Counted from the stretch's first letter, positions 39,887 through 49,134 are shown. The stretch is 64,000 bases of DNA from Pseudolysinimonas_A sp947085045 (GCA_947085045.1 CAMTUU010000001.1:62001-126000); one strand, 5' to 3'. Notes: generated by a model not told the origin, from the letters alone. Numbers and translations are program-made.

Positions 39887-40363
39887 CTACTCACCGAGGT
39901 GGCGGCGGCTGGACATCGCCCGCTGCGCCTCGCGGGTGTCCTGCCGCTCGCGCAGCGCCTGGCGCTTGTCGTACTCGCGCTTGCCCTTGGCGACCGCCAG
40001 CTCGACCTTCGCGCGGCCCTCCGAGAAGTAGATCGAGAGCGGGATGAGGGTGTATCCGCCCTCCTTCGTCTTCTGCGAGATCTTGATGATCTGCGCCTTG
40101 TGCAGCAGCAGCTTCCGTTTGCGGCGGGTCGCGTGGTTGGTCCACGACCCCGAACCCCACTCGGGGATGTGCACGGCGTCGAGCCACGCCTCCGCGCCGT
40201 CGATGAACGCGTAGCCGTCGACGAGCGACGCGCGGCCCTCGCGCAGCGACTTCACCTCGGTGCCGGTGAGCACGAGCCCGGCTTCGTAGGTGTCCTCGAT
40301 CGTGTAGTCGTGGCGCGCCTTGCGGTTCGTCGCGACGACCTTCTGACCCTGTTCCTTCGGCAT
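39887..40363 (-). CDS. smpB: SsrA-binding protein SmpB
   Basis: 158 aa, partner of tmRNA in trans-translation. It has the full-length family pattern: NRKARHDYTIEDTYEAGLVL, TGTEVKSLREGRASLVDGYA, RKRKLLLHKAQI and YFSEGRAKVELAVAKGKREY, ending with the basic tail DKRQALRERQDTREAQRAMS. ATG at 40363 is preceded by GAGGAGGTGAG. It lies downstream of ftsX on the same strand (64-bp gap), the usual actinobacterial order prfB-ftsE-ftsX-smpB. Confidence 0.97.
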   Translation of the reverse strand: MPKEQGQKVVATNRKARHDYTIEDTYEAGLVLTGTEVKSLREGRASLVDGYAFIDGAEAWLDAVHIPEWGSGSWTNHATRRKRKLLLHKAQIIKISQKTKEGGYTLIPLSIYFSEGRAKVELAVAKGKREYDKRQALRERQDTREAQRAMSSRRHLGE

Positions 40364-40427
40364 CCTGCTCACCTCCTCCGCCTCGCGCGCGGCAGCAGGC
40401 ACCGAGCAGCCGCTCAGTCTACGACAG

Positions 40428-41339
40428 CTACGCCTTGAGGTACCGGCGGATGGCGACGGAGGCCGAAAGGGCGGCGAGCACGGCACCGATCCCGAGCAGG
40501 ATCGGCGCGACGAGAAGCGCGTCGGTCGTGCCGACGAACCCGATCGTCGGCAGCGTCCGAGTCAGGTAGCCGTCGACGAAGAACTGCGTGAGCGCGAAGA
40601 TCCCCACTCCGGCGAGCGCCGCGCCGATGAGCGCGGCGAACACGCCCTCGAGCACGAACGGCGTCTCGATGAATCGATTGGAGGCGCCCACGAGTCGCAT
40701 GATCGAGATCTCCCGGCGTCGGGAGAACGCTGAGAGCCGGATGGTGGTCGCGATGAGCAGCGCCGCCGCGACGAGCATGAGGGCCGCGATGCCGACAGCG
40801 CTCAGGCTGACGGCGTTGAGTATCGAATAGATCGGTTCGAGTGCGGCCCGGTTGTCGACGACATCGGCGACTCCGGGGAGCCCCCGGATCTGATCGATGA
40901 TGACCTCCGCCTGATTGGCATCGACGAGCTTCACTCGGAACGCCGACGGAACCATCTCGGGGCGGGCGAACTCCGCGATGCTCGAGTCGCCGAGCTGCGA
41001 GACGAAGAGGTTGTACGCCTGCTCGCGGGTCTCGAACTCGACGCGCTCCACGTAGGGCTCGAGGGTGGCCCCGGTCAACTCGGCCTCGACGTCATCCATC
41101 TGGCCTTGCGTCACCTCCACATTCCCGCAGTCGCCGGCGTCGAACTGGGTGCAGAGGTAGACGGCGACCTGTGCCCGGTCGTACCAGTACCCCTTCATCT
41201 GAGTGATCTGGAACTGAAGCAGGATCGCCGCGCCGACGAACGTGAGCGAGATGAACGTCACCAGCACGACGGAGACGACCATCGACATGTTGCGCCGCAG
41301 ACCCTGGCCGACCTCGCCGAGGACCAAGCCGAGCCTCAT
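40428..41339 (-). CDS. ftsX: Cell-division ABC transporter permease FtsX
   Basis: 303 aa. A short cytoplasmic N-terminus MRLGLVLGEVGQGLRRNMSM leads to TM1 (VVLVTFISLTFVGAAILLQF). A large extracellular domain spans about residues 45-165, the part that contacts peptidoglycan hydrolases such as RipC. The three C-terminal helices include ISIMRLVGASNRFIETPFVL, the FtsE-contact loop, and end SVAIRRYLKA. It overlaps ftsE by 4 nt. The complex couples septal hydrolase activation to ATP. Confidence 0.96.
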   Translation of the reverse strand: MRLGLVLGEVGQGLRRNMSMVVSVVLVTFISLTFVGAAILLQFQITQMKGYWYDRAQVAVYLCTQFDAGDCGNVEVTQGQMDDVEAELTGATLEPYVERVEFETREQAYNLFVSQLGDSSIAEFARPEMVPSAFRVKLVDANQAEVIIDQIRGLPGVADVVDNRAALEPIYSILNAVSLSAVGIAALMLVAAALLIATTIRLSAFSRRREISIMRLVGASNRFIETPFVLEGVFAALIGAALAGVGIFALTQFFVDGYLTRTLPTIGFVGTTDALLVAPILLGIGAVLAALSASVAIRRYLKA

Positions 41340-42307
41340 CGCCTCTCCCGCAGCGCGTCGGGGGCGGTCGGCCAGACGAAGCCGGGCGGGGGCCCCGACC
41401 CGGGTTCGGGGATCGGCGCTGCGGTGGCCGGAGGGGTGCGTTCGACGACCGGCGTCCGCTCCGGCGCAGGAGCTGTGGATGCCGCCGGCAGCAGCGCCTC
41501 GAGGGGATCGGTCGTCGGTGCCACCTCGTCGTCGGCGACCGGGGCGGGGGCCGGGGCCGGCACGGCGGCGGAGAGGTCCTCGAATGAAGGCTCGGCCGCA
41601 CGCTGTTTCTGCACCGGCATCGACTGCGTCTGGTAGCCCCCCTGGCGCTCGTCGCGCACGATCTGGCCGCCGATGAGTTCGATGACGCGCCGCTTCATCG
41701 AGTCGACGATGCCGGCGTCGTGGGTGGCCATCAGCACGGTCGTGCCGTTCGCGTTGATCGTGGCGAGCAGGGTCATGATGCCGGCGCTGGTCGCCGGGTC
41801 GAGGTTTCCGGTCGGCTCGTCGGCGAGCAGGATCGCGGGCTTGTTGACGACGGCCCGGGCGATGGCGACGCGCTGCTGCTCACCGCCGGAGAGCTCGTGC
41901 GGGTAGCGGTTCTGCTTGCCGCCGAGTCCGACCATCTTGAGCACGTCGGGCACGGCCTCCTGGATGAAGCCCTTGCTCTTGCCGATCACCTGGAGCGTGA
42001 ACGCGACGTTGTCGAACACCGTCTTGTTCGGCAGCAGGCGGAAGTCCTGGAACACGACGCCGAGGCTGCGTCGGAAGTAGGGCACCTTGCCGCTCGAGAT
42101 CGCCGCGAGTTCCTGCCCGAGCACGAAGATCTTGCCCTTCGTGGGGCGGTCCTCCTTGAGCACGAGGCGCAGGAACGACGACTTGCCGGAGCCCGAGGCC
42201 CCGACCAGGAACACGAACTCGCCTTTGAGCACCTCGAGGTCCACGCTGTTCAGCGCGGGGCGCGAGGTGCCCGGATAGGTCTTGGTGACGCCGTCGAACC
42301 TGATCAT
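41336..42307 (-). CDS. ftsE: Cell-division ATP-binding protein FtsE with long C-terminal extension
   Basis: 323 aa against about 230 usual. Residues 1-225 are a standard FtsE: Walker A GASGSGKSSFLRLVL, LSGGEQQRVAIARA, ILLADEPTGNLDP, and the His switch in MATHDAGIVDSM. The final ~95 residues form a Pro/Ala/Glu-rich disordered tail (AAVPAPAPAPVADDEVAP, TPVVERTPPATAAPIPEPG). Such tails are seen in some Microbacteriaceae FtsE proteins as far as I recall; the role is unknown. It is paired with ftsX. Confidence 0.96.
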   Translation of the reverse strand: MIRFDGVTKTYPGTSRPALNSVDLEVLKGEFVFLVGASGSGKSSFLRLVLKEDRPTKGKIFVLGQELAAISSGKVPYFRRSLGVVFQDFRLLPNKTVFDNVAFTLQVIGKSKGFIQEAVPDVLKMVGLGGKQNRYPHELSGGEQQRVAIARAVVNKPAILLADEPTGNLDPATSAGIMTLLATINANGTTVLMATHDAGIVDSMKRRVIELIGGQIVRDERQGGYQTQSMPVQKQRAAEPSFEDLSAAVPAPAPAPVADDEVAPTTDPLEALLPAASTAPAPERTPVVERTPPATAAPIPEPGSGPPPGFVWPTAPDALRERR

Positions 42308-42372
42308 GACCGGTCCAGGCTAAGTCGGCATCCGATTTCTCCCGGGCGCGACACTCCCTCAGAACGAGAGGC

Positions 42373-43647
42373 TCAGGCGAGGGTTCGCTCGAGGGTCGCC
42401 GCCATGTGCCGGTGCCCGACCGCCTCGAACCCGACGATCGTGACCACCGGAGCGAGCATCACCACGATCAGGCTCCACCCCAGCGAGACGCCGTTCGCGG
42501 CGAGGCCGACGGCGACGCCGAGCACGGCGAGCGTGCCGACGAGGAGCGTGAGATGGAACGGGTCGAACTCCCGCACCAGGATGCTGTAGAGCACGAAGGA
42601 GACGGTGACCGCGATCGCGACCGGGATCGCGGTCGCGAGCACGGCACCGACCACCCCGATGGTCGCCTCTCCTTCGACGACGTACGCGGCGACGTGCAGC
42701 CCGGCCCCGACCGCGGCGGTGGCCGCGAACAGGGGGATGTGCCCGTAGCCCCAGGCCCACGATCGGGAACGGAAGCGCTCCAGCACGTCCGCCGACGGGA
42801 CGATGAAGTAGTTCCACCAGAGCCCGAACGTCAGCCCCACGCCGGCGACGCTGATCAGCACCGCCTCCACGCTCCAGCCCACGCTCTGGACGAGCGCGGA
42901 CACGGCGGCGATCGTGCCGAGGATGCCCTCGCCGAGGGTGATGATCATGAGCAGTCCATAGCGCTCGGCGATGTGGCGCGGGTGCCACGGCGTGCCGCCG
43001 CCTTGGCGTTCCGCGAGGATCGGACCCACGAGTTCGATGCCGTAGAGCACCGTGAGCACCGGGGCGGCCGTCGCGAGCGGCATCTCGAGGAAGATGGCCG
43101 CGACCCAGCCGACCTGCGCGACACCGAGTGACACGGCGTACCCGAGCGCCACGCGGCGGTGCTCCGGATCCTGCACGGCGACGCGGATCCACTGGGCGAG
43201 CATGGCGACCCGCATGACGACGTAACCGGCGACGACGACGGCGTTGTCGATCGTCTCTCCGTCGTCGATCGACTCGAAGACCTGCGGGATGCCGAGGGCG
43301 AGCACGATCACGCCCACCATCTGCACCATCGTCGTCACCCGGTAAAACCAGTCGTCGGTGTCGAAGGCGGAGGCGAACCAGGAGAAGTTGATCCACGCCC
43401 AGACGACGGCGAAGGAGATGAAGGCGAAGGCGAGGACCGCCGACGAGACGTGACCTGCGGCGATCATCGAAGCCGTCTCGTTTCCTGCCTGGGCGAACGC
43501 GACGACGAGGGTGAGGTCGAAGAGCAACTCGAGGGGGGTCGCGGCACGGTGCTTCTCGCCCGGGTTGCGCCCCGCCATCCGGCGCAGGCGGTGCTGCGGG
43601 CCGCTCCCGCGGGTCTCGTTGTCGACAGGTGCGGCCGCGGCGTTCAT
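42373..43647 (-). CDS. LtrA-family (low temperature requirement A) membrane protein
   Basis: 424 aa, about 11-12 hydrophobic segments. The LtrA opening ELLFDLTLVVAFAQAGN is followed by WAWINFSWFASAFDTDDWFY, and later HIAERYGLLMIITLGEGILG and LWWNYFIVP, all characteristic. The family is named for a Listeria locus needed at low temperature; its biochemical role is not established. It lies between ftsE and an MFS gene, all on the same strand but with separate-looking functions. Confidence 0.88.
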   Translation of the reverse strand: MNAAAAPVDNETRGSGPQHRLRRMAGRNPGEKHRAATPLELLFDLTLVVAFAQAGNETASMIAAGHVSSAVLAFAFISFAVVWAWINFSWFASAFDTDDWFYRVTTMVQMVGVIVLALGIPQVFESIDDGETIDNAVVVAGYVVMRVAMLAQWIRVAVQDPEHRRVALGYAVSLGVAQVGWVAAIFLEMPLATAAPVLTVLYGIELVGPILAERQGGGTPWHPRHIAERYGLLMIITLGEGILGTIAAVSALVQSVGWSVEAVLISVAGVGLTFGLWWNYFIVPSADVLERFRSRSWAWGYGHIPLFAATAAVGAGLHVAAYVVEGEATIGVVGAVLATAIPVAIAVTVSFVLYSILVREFDPFHLTLLVGTLAVLGVAVGLAANGVSLGWSLIVVMLAPVVTIVGFEAVGHRHMAATLERTLA

Positions 43648-43656
43648 GCGACCAGG

Positions 43657-44838
43657 TTAGGCGGCGACCTCGCGCGGCCGACGCAACTGGACGAGGAGCC
43701 CGATCGCGGCGAGCGCGACGATGAGAACAGTCCAGCCCACGATGACGGTGAGCAGTCCGAGCGGCGCGAGGAGCTGGCCGGCGACGACCGCGGGGATGCC
43801 GAGGGCGAGGTAGGCCGCGACGTAGACCGCGGCGAACGTCCCGGCCCGCTGGTGCTCGGGCGCGAGGGGGGCGATGCCGCGGAAGATCGCCCCGAACGCG
43901 GCGCCGAACGCGAGACCTTCGACGAGTCCGCCGACCCAGACGAGCGCGATCTGCCCGGTGACGATGCCGACGATGATCAGGCCGACCCCGACGACGAGAC
44001 CGGCGGCGCCGCCCCGGAGCGCCACGGGGACGGCGGCCCGGCCGAAGACGATGCTGCCGATGCACACGCTGAGACCGTGGATCGACCCGGTGAAGCCGTC
44101 GATCAGGCCGCTGTCGACGCTCAGCAGGCCGCGGACGATGGTCGGGGCGAGCCCGAGGAAGAGGGAGCCCGTCGCCCACGCCGCGATCAGGACGGGCAGC
44201 ATCCTCAGGAAGAACGACCGGGCCGGGCGCGGGACGACGACGTTCGGCCGCAACGAGCGCACGGCGCCCGGGAGGCGGGTCGTGGTCTCGGGCGCGAGCA
44301 CGGTCAGCACGATGCCGAGGAGCAACAGAACGCCGACGACCGCGAACAGCACCTCGTCGGCATCCTGATCCCACAGTTGCACCGCGATGCCGCCGAACAG
44401 CGCGCCCAGGCCGAGGCCGCCGACCGGAGCCGCCGCGGCGACCACCGGGCCGGTGCGGGTTCCGGGGGCCGCGAGTTCGACGAGCGCCGCGGTATAGGCC
44501 GCGGTGACCACGCCGACGGCGAGACCCTGCACCGCGCGGGCCGCGATGACCCACTCGATCGACGGAGCGAGCATGAACATCGCGATCGACCCGAGCGCCG
44601 CGAGCAGCGACGCGAGGATGACGGGCTTGCGTCCGAGGTGGTCGGAGAGCGACCCGCCGACGAGCAGCGCGAGCAGGAACGTGAAGGCGTAGATCGCGAA
44701 CGCGAGCGCGACGAGGGAGTCGGGGAACGCCCATTGGCGCTGCCAGACGATCAGCAGCGGCGTCGGGGCGCCGCTGGCGAGGTAGAGCGAGACCAGCGTC
44801 GCCGTGTACCCGACGACGGCGACGCGGCGGGAGAGCAC
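43657..44838 (-). CDS. MFS transporter
   Basis: Twelve-helix major facilitator of 393 aa. The loop 2-3 motif A appears as GGSLSDHLGRKPVILASLLA, and helix 4/5 as ARAVQGLAVGVVTAAYTAALVE (motif B/C region). The central loop is short and basic-poor, which resembles drug/metabolite exporters. GTG start at 44838. It lies 9 bp from prfB, so it may be read from the same message. The substrate is unknown. Confidence 0.85.
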   Translation of the reverse strand: MLSRRVAVVGYTATLVSLYLASGAPTPLLIVWQRQWAFPDSLVALAFAIYAFTFLLALLVGGSLSDHLGRKPVILASLLAALGSIAMFMLAPSIEWVIAARAVQGLAVGVVTAAYTAALVELAAPGTRTGPVVAAAAPVGGLGLGALFGGIAVQLWDQDADEVLFAVVGVLLLLGIVLTVLAPETTTRLPGAVRSLRPNVVVPRPARSFFLRMLPVLIAAWATGSLFLGLAPTIVRGLLSVDSGLIDGFTGSIHGLSVCIGSIVFGRAAVPVALRGGAAGLVVGVGLIIVGIVTGQIALVWVGGLVEGLAFGAAFGAIFRGIAPLAPEHQRAGTFAAVYVAAYLALGIPAVVAGQLLAPLGLLTVIVGWTVLIVALAAIGLLVQLRRPREVAA

Positions 44839-44847
44839 GGGGCCGTC

Positions 44848-45957
44848 TTACTCGTCGTGCCGCGACTTGCGCCAGCGGATTCCCGCTGAGATGAACCCGT
44901 CGAGGTCGCCGTCGAAGACGACGGCGGGGTTGCCGACCTCGTGGCCGGTGCGCAGATCTTTCACCAGCTGCTGTCCGTAGAGGAAGTAGGAGCGCATCTG
45001 GTCGCCCCAGGACGCGGTGATCGTGCCGGCGAGTTCCTTCTTCTTCGCCGCCTCCTCTTCGCGCTGCAGCAGCATGAGGCGGGTCTGCAGCACGCGCATC
45101 GCGACGGCGCGGTTCTGGATCTGCGACTTCTCGTTCTGCATCGACACCACGATGCCGGTCGGCAGGTGGGTGATGCGCACCGCCGAGTCCGTCGTGTTGA
45201 CGCTCTGGCCGCCGGGGCCGCTCGAGCGGAAGACATCCACCCGGATGTCGCCTTCCGGCACCTCCACCTCCTTGGCCTCCTCCATGACGGGGATGACCTC
45301 GACGGCGGCGAAACTGGTCTGCCGCTTGTCGGCGGAGCCGAAGGGGCTGATGCGGGCGAGACGGTGGGTTCCCGCCTCGACGCTCAGGGTGCCGAACGCG
45401 TAGGGCGCATCCACTTCGAAGGTCGCCGACTTGATGCCCGCGCCCTCCGCGTACGAGGTGTCGAGCACCTTCACCGGGTACTTGTGGCGCTCGGCCCAGC
45501 GCAGATACATGCGCATGAGCATCTCGGCGAAGTCGGTGGCGTCGTCGCCGCCGGCGCCCGAACGGATGGTGACGACGGCGCCGCGGTCGTCGTACTCGCC
45601 GTCGAGCAGGATCTGCACCTCGAAGTCGCCGAGCGCCTTCTGCAGCGACACCAGCTCGTCGCGGGCCTCCTGCGCGGCCTGCTCGTCGTCGCCCTCGATC
45701 GCGAGTTCGACGAGCACCTCCAGGTCGTCGAGCCGGGACTGGATGCCGGTGATGCGCGCGAGCTCCGACTGCCGGTGGCTCAGCGCACTGGTGACCTTCT
45801 GCGCTGCCTCGGGGTCGTCCCAGAGGTCTTGTGCGCCGGCCTTCTCGCTGAGGTCGGCGATCTCGGCTTCGAGTCGATCGACCCCGATGACGCTGCGGAT
45901 GTCGTCGAACGTGCTGCGGAGGGCTGCGATTTCTGCGCCGAGGTCGAGGTCGATCAT
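44848..45957 (-). CDS. prfB: Peptide chain release factor 2
   Basis: RF2 of 369 aa terminating at UGA/UAA. The peptidyl-hydrolysis motif is RSSGPGGQSVNTTDSAVR, and the stop-codon recognition loop is around ARISPFGSADKRQTSFAAVE (SPF). The gene is one uninterrupted frame, so the programmed +1 frameshift used in E. coli is absent, as usual in actinobacteria. It heads the prfB ... ftsE-ftsX-smpB order on the minus strand, here interrupted by the MFS and LtrA genes. Confidence 0.96.
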   Translation of the reverse strand: MIDLDLGAEIAALRSTFDDIRSVIGVDRLEAEIADLSEKAGAQDLWDDPEAAQKVTSALSHRQSELARITGIQSRLDDLEVLVELAIEGDDEQAAQEARDELVSLQKALGDFEVQILLDGEYDDRGAVVTIRSGAGGDDATDFAEMLMRMYLRWAERHKYPVKVLDTSYAEGAGIKSATFEVDAPYAFGTLSVEAGTHRLARISPFGSADKRQTSFAAVEVIPVMEEAKEVEVPEGDIRVDVFRSSGPGGQSVNTTDSAVRITHLPTGIVVSMQNEKSQIQNRAVAMRVLQTRLMLLQREEEAAKKKELAGTITASWGDQMRSYFLYGQQLVKDLRTGHEVGNPAVVFDGDLDGFISAGIRWRKSRHDE

Positions 45958-45991
45958 GACCGCTCCAGACTACGGCGTAACGTGTGCAGCG

Positions 45992-47254
45992 ATGAGCGCC
46001 GCCGACCCGCCCTTCCGCTGGCGGTCGATCGCGGTCACCGTGTTCTTGCCGACCATCGTGTTCTCGATGGGCGTCTACGCGCTCATCCCGGTCATCCCCG
46101 CGCTGGCCGGGCGGCTCGGTGCCGACCTCGGCGGGGCGGCGCTCATCGCGTCGATGCTCGTCGTCGGGCAGCTGCTCGGCGACATCCCGAGCGGCGCCGT
46201 CGTCGCCCGCATCGGGGAGCGCCGCGCGATGCTCGCCGCCGCCGCGCTCGCCCTGGCCGGTGCCGCGACCCTGCTGGTCGCCGCGCATCCCGCCATCCTC
46301 GGGCTCGGCGTGCTGCTCATCGGCATCGCCGCCGCCGCCTTCGGGCTCGCCCGGCACGCCTTCATGACCAGCGCCGTGCCACTGCGCATGCGGGCCCGTG
46401 CCCTGTCGGCGCTCGGCGGCAGCAACCGTCTGGGCGCCGTCGCCGGACCGTTCGCCGGCGCCGCGCTGCTCACCCTGACCGGTCAGCCGGCGAGCGTCGT
46501 CGCGCTGCTCGCGGTCTGCTGCTTCGTCGCCGCCGGCGTGCTGCTCGTCCTGCGCGATCCGTCGGCGGCCCTCAGCCGCGGGCCCCGCACGGCCGGCGAG
46601 CGCGAGATCGACACCGAAGCCACCTCGCTCTGGCGCACCCTCGCCGCGCAGCGCAAGGTGCTGCTGAGCGTGGGTGTCGGCGCGGCTCTGCTCTCCGGCC
46701 TGCGGCAGGTTCGGCAGGTCGTGCTGCCGGTGTGGGCGATCAGCATCGGGCTCGACGAGACGACCACGTCGCTCGTGATCGGCGTCGCCGGAATCGTCGA
46801 CTTCTCGCTGTTCTTTCTCGGGGGCTGGATCATGGACCGCTTCGGCCGCCTCTGGACGATCCTGCCCTGTGCGCTCGGCCTGTCCGTCGGCCTGCTGGCG
46901 CTGTCGCTGACGCACGACCTCGACGCCCGGGTCGGCTGGTACATCGGCATCGCGCTGTTCCTGTCGCTCGCCAACGGGCTCGGCGCCGGCATCCTGATGA
47001 CACTCGCCGCCGATCTCGCCGACCGACGCAACCCCGCGCCCTTCCTGGGGGCGTGGCGGTTCACCGTCGACCTTGGAGGCGCCGGTGCGCCGGTACTGGT
47101 CACCGCGATCACCGCCGCGCTGAGCCTGCCGGTCGGCGTCGCGACCCTCGGCGTGCTCGGGCTGGTGAGCGCCCTCATCCTGAGGATCTTCGTGCCGCGC
47201 TACGTCGCGTCGCGGCCGGGGCAGGACAGGGACCCGCGCGAGGGCCGAGAATAG
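45992..47254 (+). CDS. MFS transporter
   Basis: 420-aa major facilitator with 12 predicted helices. Motif A is GDIPSGAVVARIGERRAMLA and its second-half echo is GGWIMDRFGRLWTILPCALG. ATG at 45992 lies 34 bp from the divergent prfB start; an upstream in-frame GTG at 45983 is possible. It is followed 4 bp later by the J-domain gene, suggesting cotranscription. Substrate unknown; SET/quinolone-exporter-like by general look only. Confidence 0.85.
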   Translation: MSAADPPFRWRSIAVTVFLPTIVFSMGVYALIPVIPALAGRLGADLGGAALIASMLVVGQLLGDIPSGAVVARIGERRAMLAAAALALAGAATLLVAAHPAILGLGVLLIGIAAAAFGLARHAFMTSAVPLRMRARALSALGGSNRLGAVAGPFAGAALLTLTGQPASVVALLAVCCFVAAGVLLVLRDPSAALSRGPRTAGEREIDTEATSLWRTLAAQRKVLLSVGVGAALLSGLRQVRQVVLPVWAISIGLDETTTSLVIGVAGIVDFSLFFLGGWIMDRFGRLWTILPCALGLSVGLLALSLTHDLDARVGWYIGIALFLSLANGLGAGILMTLAADLADRRNPAPFLGAWRFTVDLGGAGAPVLVTAITAALSLPVGVATLGVLGLVSALILRIFVPRYVASRPGQDRDPREGRE

Positions 47255-47258
47255 GCGG

Positions 47259-48221
47259 ATGCCCGGTAGTCCTCTCGCCCACAGCCCGTATGCGGTGCTC
47301 GGGGTCGCGGAGCACGCGAGCGATGCCGAGCTGCGGATCGCCTACCGCCGGAAACTGCGGGAGACGCATCCCGACACGGGGGGCACGGCCGTGCAGTTCG
47401 ACCTCGTGCAGCGCGCCTGGGAAATCGTCGGCACTCCCGCTGCTCGCGCGCGGTACGACTCGGGCTCGAAGGCGTGGACCGTCGACGAGCCCACCCGCAC
47501 CTGGGCGCCGCCTTCGCCGCCGGCCCGTGCCTCGACCCGGCCGCAGGCACGCACGCACGGACATCCCGGCGGCTGGTACCGGGAGCAGTACCTGGACCTG
47601 CTGCGTGAGTGGGTCGGGCGCGGCGTCGACATCCCCGATCCGTACGACGCGAAGCTCGTGCGCTCGGCGCCGCTCGAGATCCGGCACCTGCTCGCGTCGG
47701 CGATCGCCGAGGAGAACACCGCCGTCGAACTCGCCGGGCTCGGCATCGGCTTCACCGTGTGGAATGACGTGCGCACCGACTCGGGCCGCTCCGCCGAGAC
47801 CGGGCTGACCGCAGGTCCGCAGGGCGCGGCGGGCAAGATCGACCACATCGTGCTCGGCCCGACCGGGCTCTGGGGTCTGCTGAGCGAGGACTGGGGGTCG
47901 CGCGTCTCGACCCGCCGCGGCGAGGTCATCGGCCCGGCTCTGCGCCCCGACGAGAAGCCCCTCCACGAACTCGCCGGCCGGGCCAAGCAGTTCGAGAGGC
48001 AGGCGAAGGTGCGGTTCTCGGCGCTCGCGATCGTCGTGCCCGACGACACCGCGCCCGAAGGCGTCGTGCCGGTGGGCGCGATCCGCGGCGCGACGACGTT
48101 CCTGGTCGAGCGCCCCCGTCTCGCGCATCTGCTCGGCACCCGCCCGCCGGGAGTCGCCTTCGGCGGCACCGGCCTGTTCGAAGTGCGCACGCGGGTGCAG
48201 AGCGCGGCCCGGTTCGTGTGA
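47259..48221 (+). CDS. J-domain protein with NERD-like C-terminal domain
   Basis: 320 aa. An N-terminal DnaJ domain (PYAVLGVAEHASDAELRIAY, HPD at 37-39, then FDLVQRAWEIVGTPAARARY) is joined by a Pro-rich linker to a C-terminal region. That region contains GKIDHIVLGPTGLWGLLSED and later AIVVPDDTAPEGV, which resembles the nuclease-related NERD fold (DHVVVGPxG pattern). Zinc fingers and client domains of DnaJ are absent. It may recruit Hsp70 to a nucleic-acid or membrane task; the combination is uncommon and the role unknown. Confidence 0.75.
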   Translation: MPGSPLAHSPYAVLGVAEHASDAELRIAYRRKLRETHPDTGGTAVQFDLVQRAWEIVGTPAARARYDSGSKAWTVDEPTRTWAPPSPPARASTRPQARTHGHPGGWYREQYLDLLREWVGRGVDIPDPYDAKLVRSAPLEIRHLLASAIAEENTAVELAGLGIGFTVWNDVRTDSGRSAETGLTAGPQGAAGKIDHIVLGPTGLWGLLSEDWGSRVSTRRGEVIGPALRPDEKPLHELAGRAKQFERQAKVRFSALAIVVPDDTAPEGVVPVGAIRGATTFLVERPRLAHLLGTRPPGVAFGGTGLFEVRTRVQSAARFV

Positions 48222-48235
48222 CCCGTTCCCTGAGC

Positions 48236-48676
48236 TCAGCCGAACACCGCACGCGCCGTCGCCGTCGTCTCGATGCGCCAGCCCTCCGGGAAGAACGTCG
48301 TCACGATCGGCGGCCGCCAGATCGCCGACACCGTCACGGTCGCGCTCTCGCCGTCGCGGGTCGTCGCCTCCTCGAGCACGAGTCCCTCGAAACCCCCGTT
48401 CGGCGTGCCGCCCAGGTAGGCCACGACATCCCGCTGCACGTCGGCCGGATCGAGCAGCACCTCGGGGCGACCGTCGGTCAGGGTGACGCCGGCGAGGTCG
48501 AACGCCTCCGCCCCGACGAGCGCCGCCCCGTCGGCGAGCGTGAACAACTGCTTGCGCTCCAGATAGAGAGAGGATGCCGCGGCCGCCACCAGGACGAGCG
48601 CGAGAGCCAGCGCGCCGAACCCGGCGACCAGCGGCATGGTCGAGCCGTCGTCATCCCGCCACCGCGGGCTTCTCAC
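48236..48676 (-). CDS. TadG-like (Rv3654c-type) pilus/secretion accessory protein
   Basis: 146 aa. A short polar N-terminus RDDDGSTMPLVAGFGALALA leads into one hydrophobic helix, then an extracytoplasmic domain starting RKQLFTLADGAALVGAEAFD, the pattern of TadG-like and mycobacterial Rv3654c proteins. It is last in the pilin-TadE-TadE-TadG string and overlaps the TadE gene by 4 nt. It is predicted to be a minor pseudopilin or surface component of the Tad apparatus. Confidence 0.75.
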   Translation of the reverse strand: MRSPRWRDDDGSTMPLVAGFGALALALVLVAAAASSLYLERKQLFTLADGAALVGAEAFDLAGVTLTDGRPEVLLDPADVQRDVVAYLGGTPNGGFEGLVLEEATTRDGESATVTVSAIWRPPIVTTFFPEGWRIETTATARAVFG

Positions 48677-49134
48677 CGCTGCCCCGCGAATCGCGACACC
48701 TGCTCGGTCGACACGGAATCGATCGGCACGCCCGCCGGGATGTCGGCCCCGAGCACCGCGGGGAACAGCGGCAGCGGCGCGACCGTCGAGATCGTCACGG
48801 TGACGAAGCCGCGGCGGGTGAGGCAGTCGCCGGGGTTCGGAGCGCAGGTGATCACGACCCGGGCGGCGGCGGCATCGAGCCCGTAGTCGGCGAGCGTTAC
48901 CGCGACCGCCCGGGATGCCGCCGCCTGCGCCTCCCCGAGGGTCTCGGCCTGCACGAACACCCGCGACGCCTGCCGGGCCGCCCCTTCGACGGCGAACGAC
49001 GCGCTCTGGATCGAGGAGAGCGCGATCACCAGGTAGACGGTCGGCACCAGCAGCAGGATGCCGACGGTGACGAACTCGATCGCCGCCGACCCCTCGTCGC
49101 GTAGCAGGTCAGTCCAGCGTCTCGATCGCCGCAT
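48673..49134 (-). CDS. TadE-family pseudopilin
   Basis: 153 aa. The TadE signature DEGSAAIEFVTVGILLLVPT (Glu within the hydrophobic N-terminal helix) is followed by IALSSIQSASFAVEGAARQA. The remainder is extracytoplasmic, with one Cys pair (ITCAPNPGDCLT). It overlaps the neighbouring TadE gene by 26 nt and the TadG-like gene by 4 nt. It is a minor pilin processed by a prepilin peptidase in known systems. Confidence 0.85.
   Translation of the reverse strand: MRRSRRWTDLLRDEGSAAIEFVTVGILLLVPTVYLVIALSSIQSASFAVEGAARQASRVFVQAETLGEAQAAASRAVAVTLADYGLDAAAARVVITCAPNPGDCLTRRGFVTVTISTVAPLPLFPAVLGADIPAGVPIDSVSTEQVSRFAGQR

Noticed and set aside
44848..45957. Programmed +1 frameshift in prfB
   Set aside because: The gene is one continuous frame with no in-frame early TGA, so no frameshift is needed.
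42359..46915. A 1518-codon open frame on the minus strand
   Set aside because: Its translation is Arg/Pro/His-rich low-complexity and crosses the LtrA, MFS, prfB and second MFS genes in other frames; it is a GC-rich shadow.
44941..47808. A 955-codon open frame on the plus strand
   Set aside because: It runs antisense to prfB and out of frame through the MFS and J-domain genes; no domain is recognisable.
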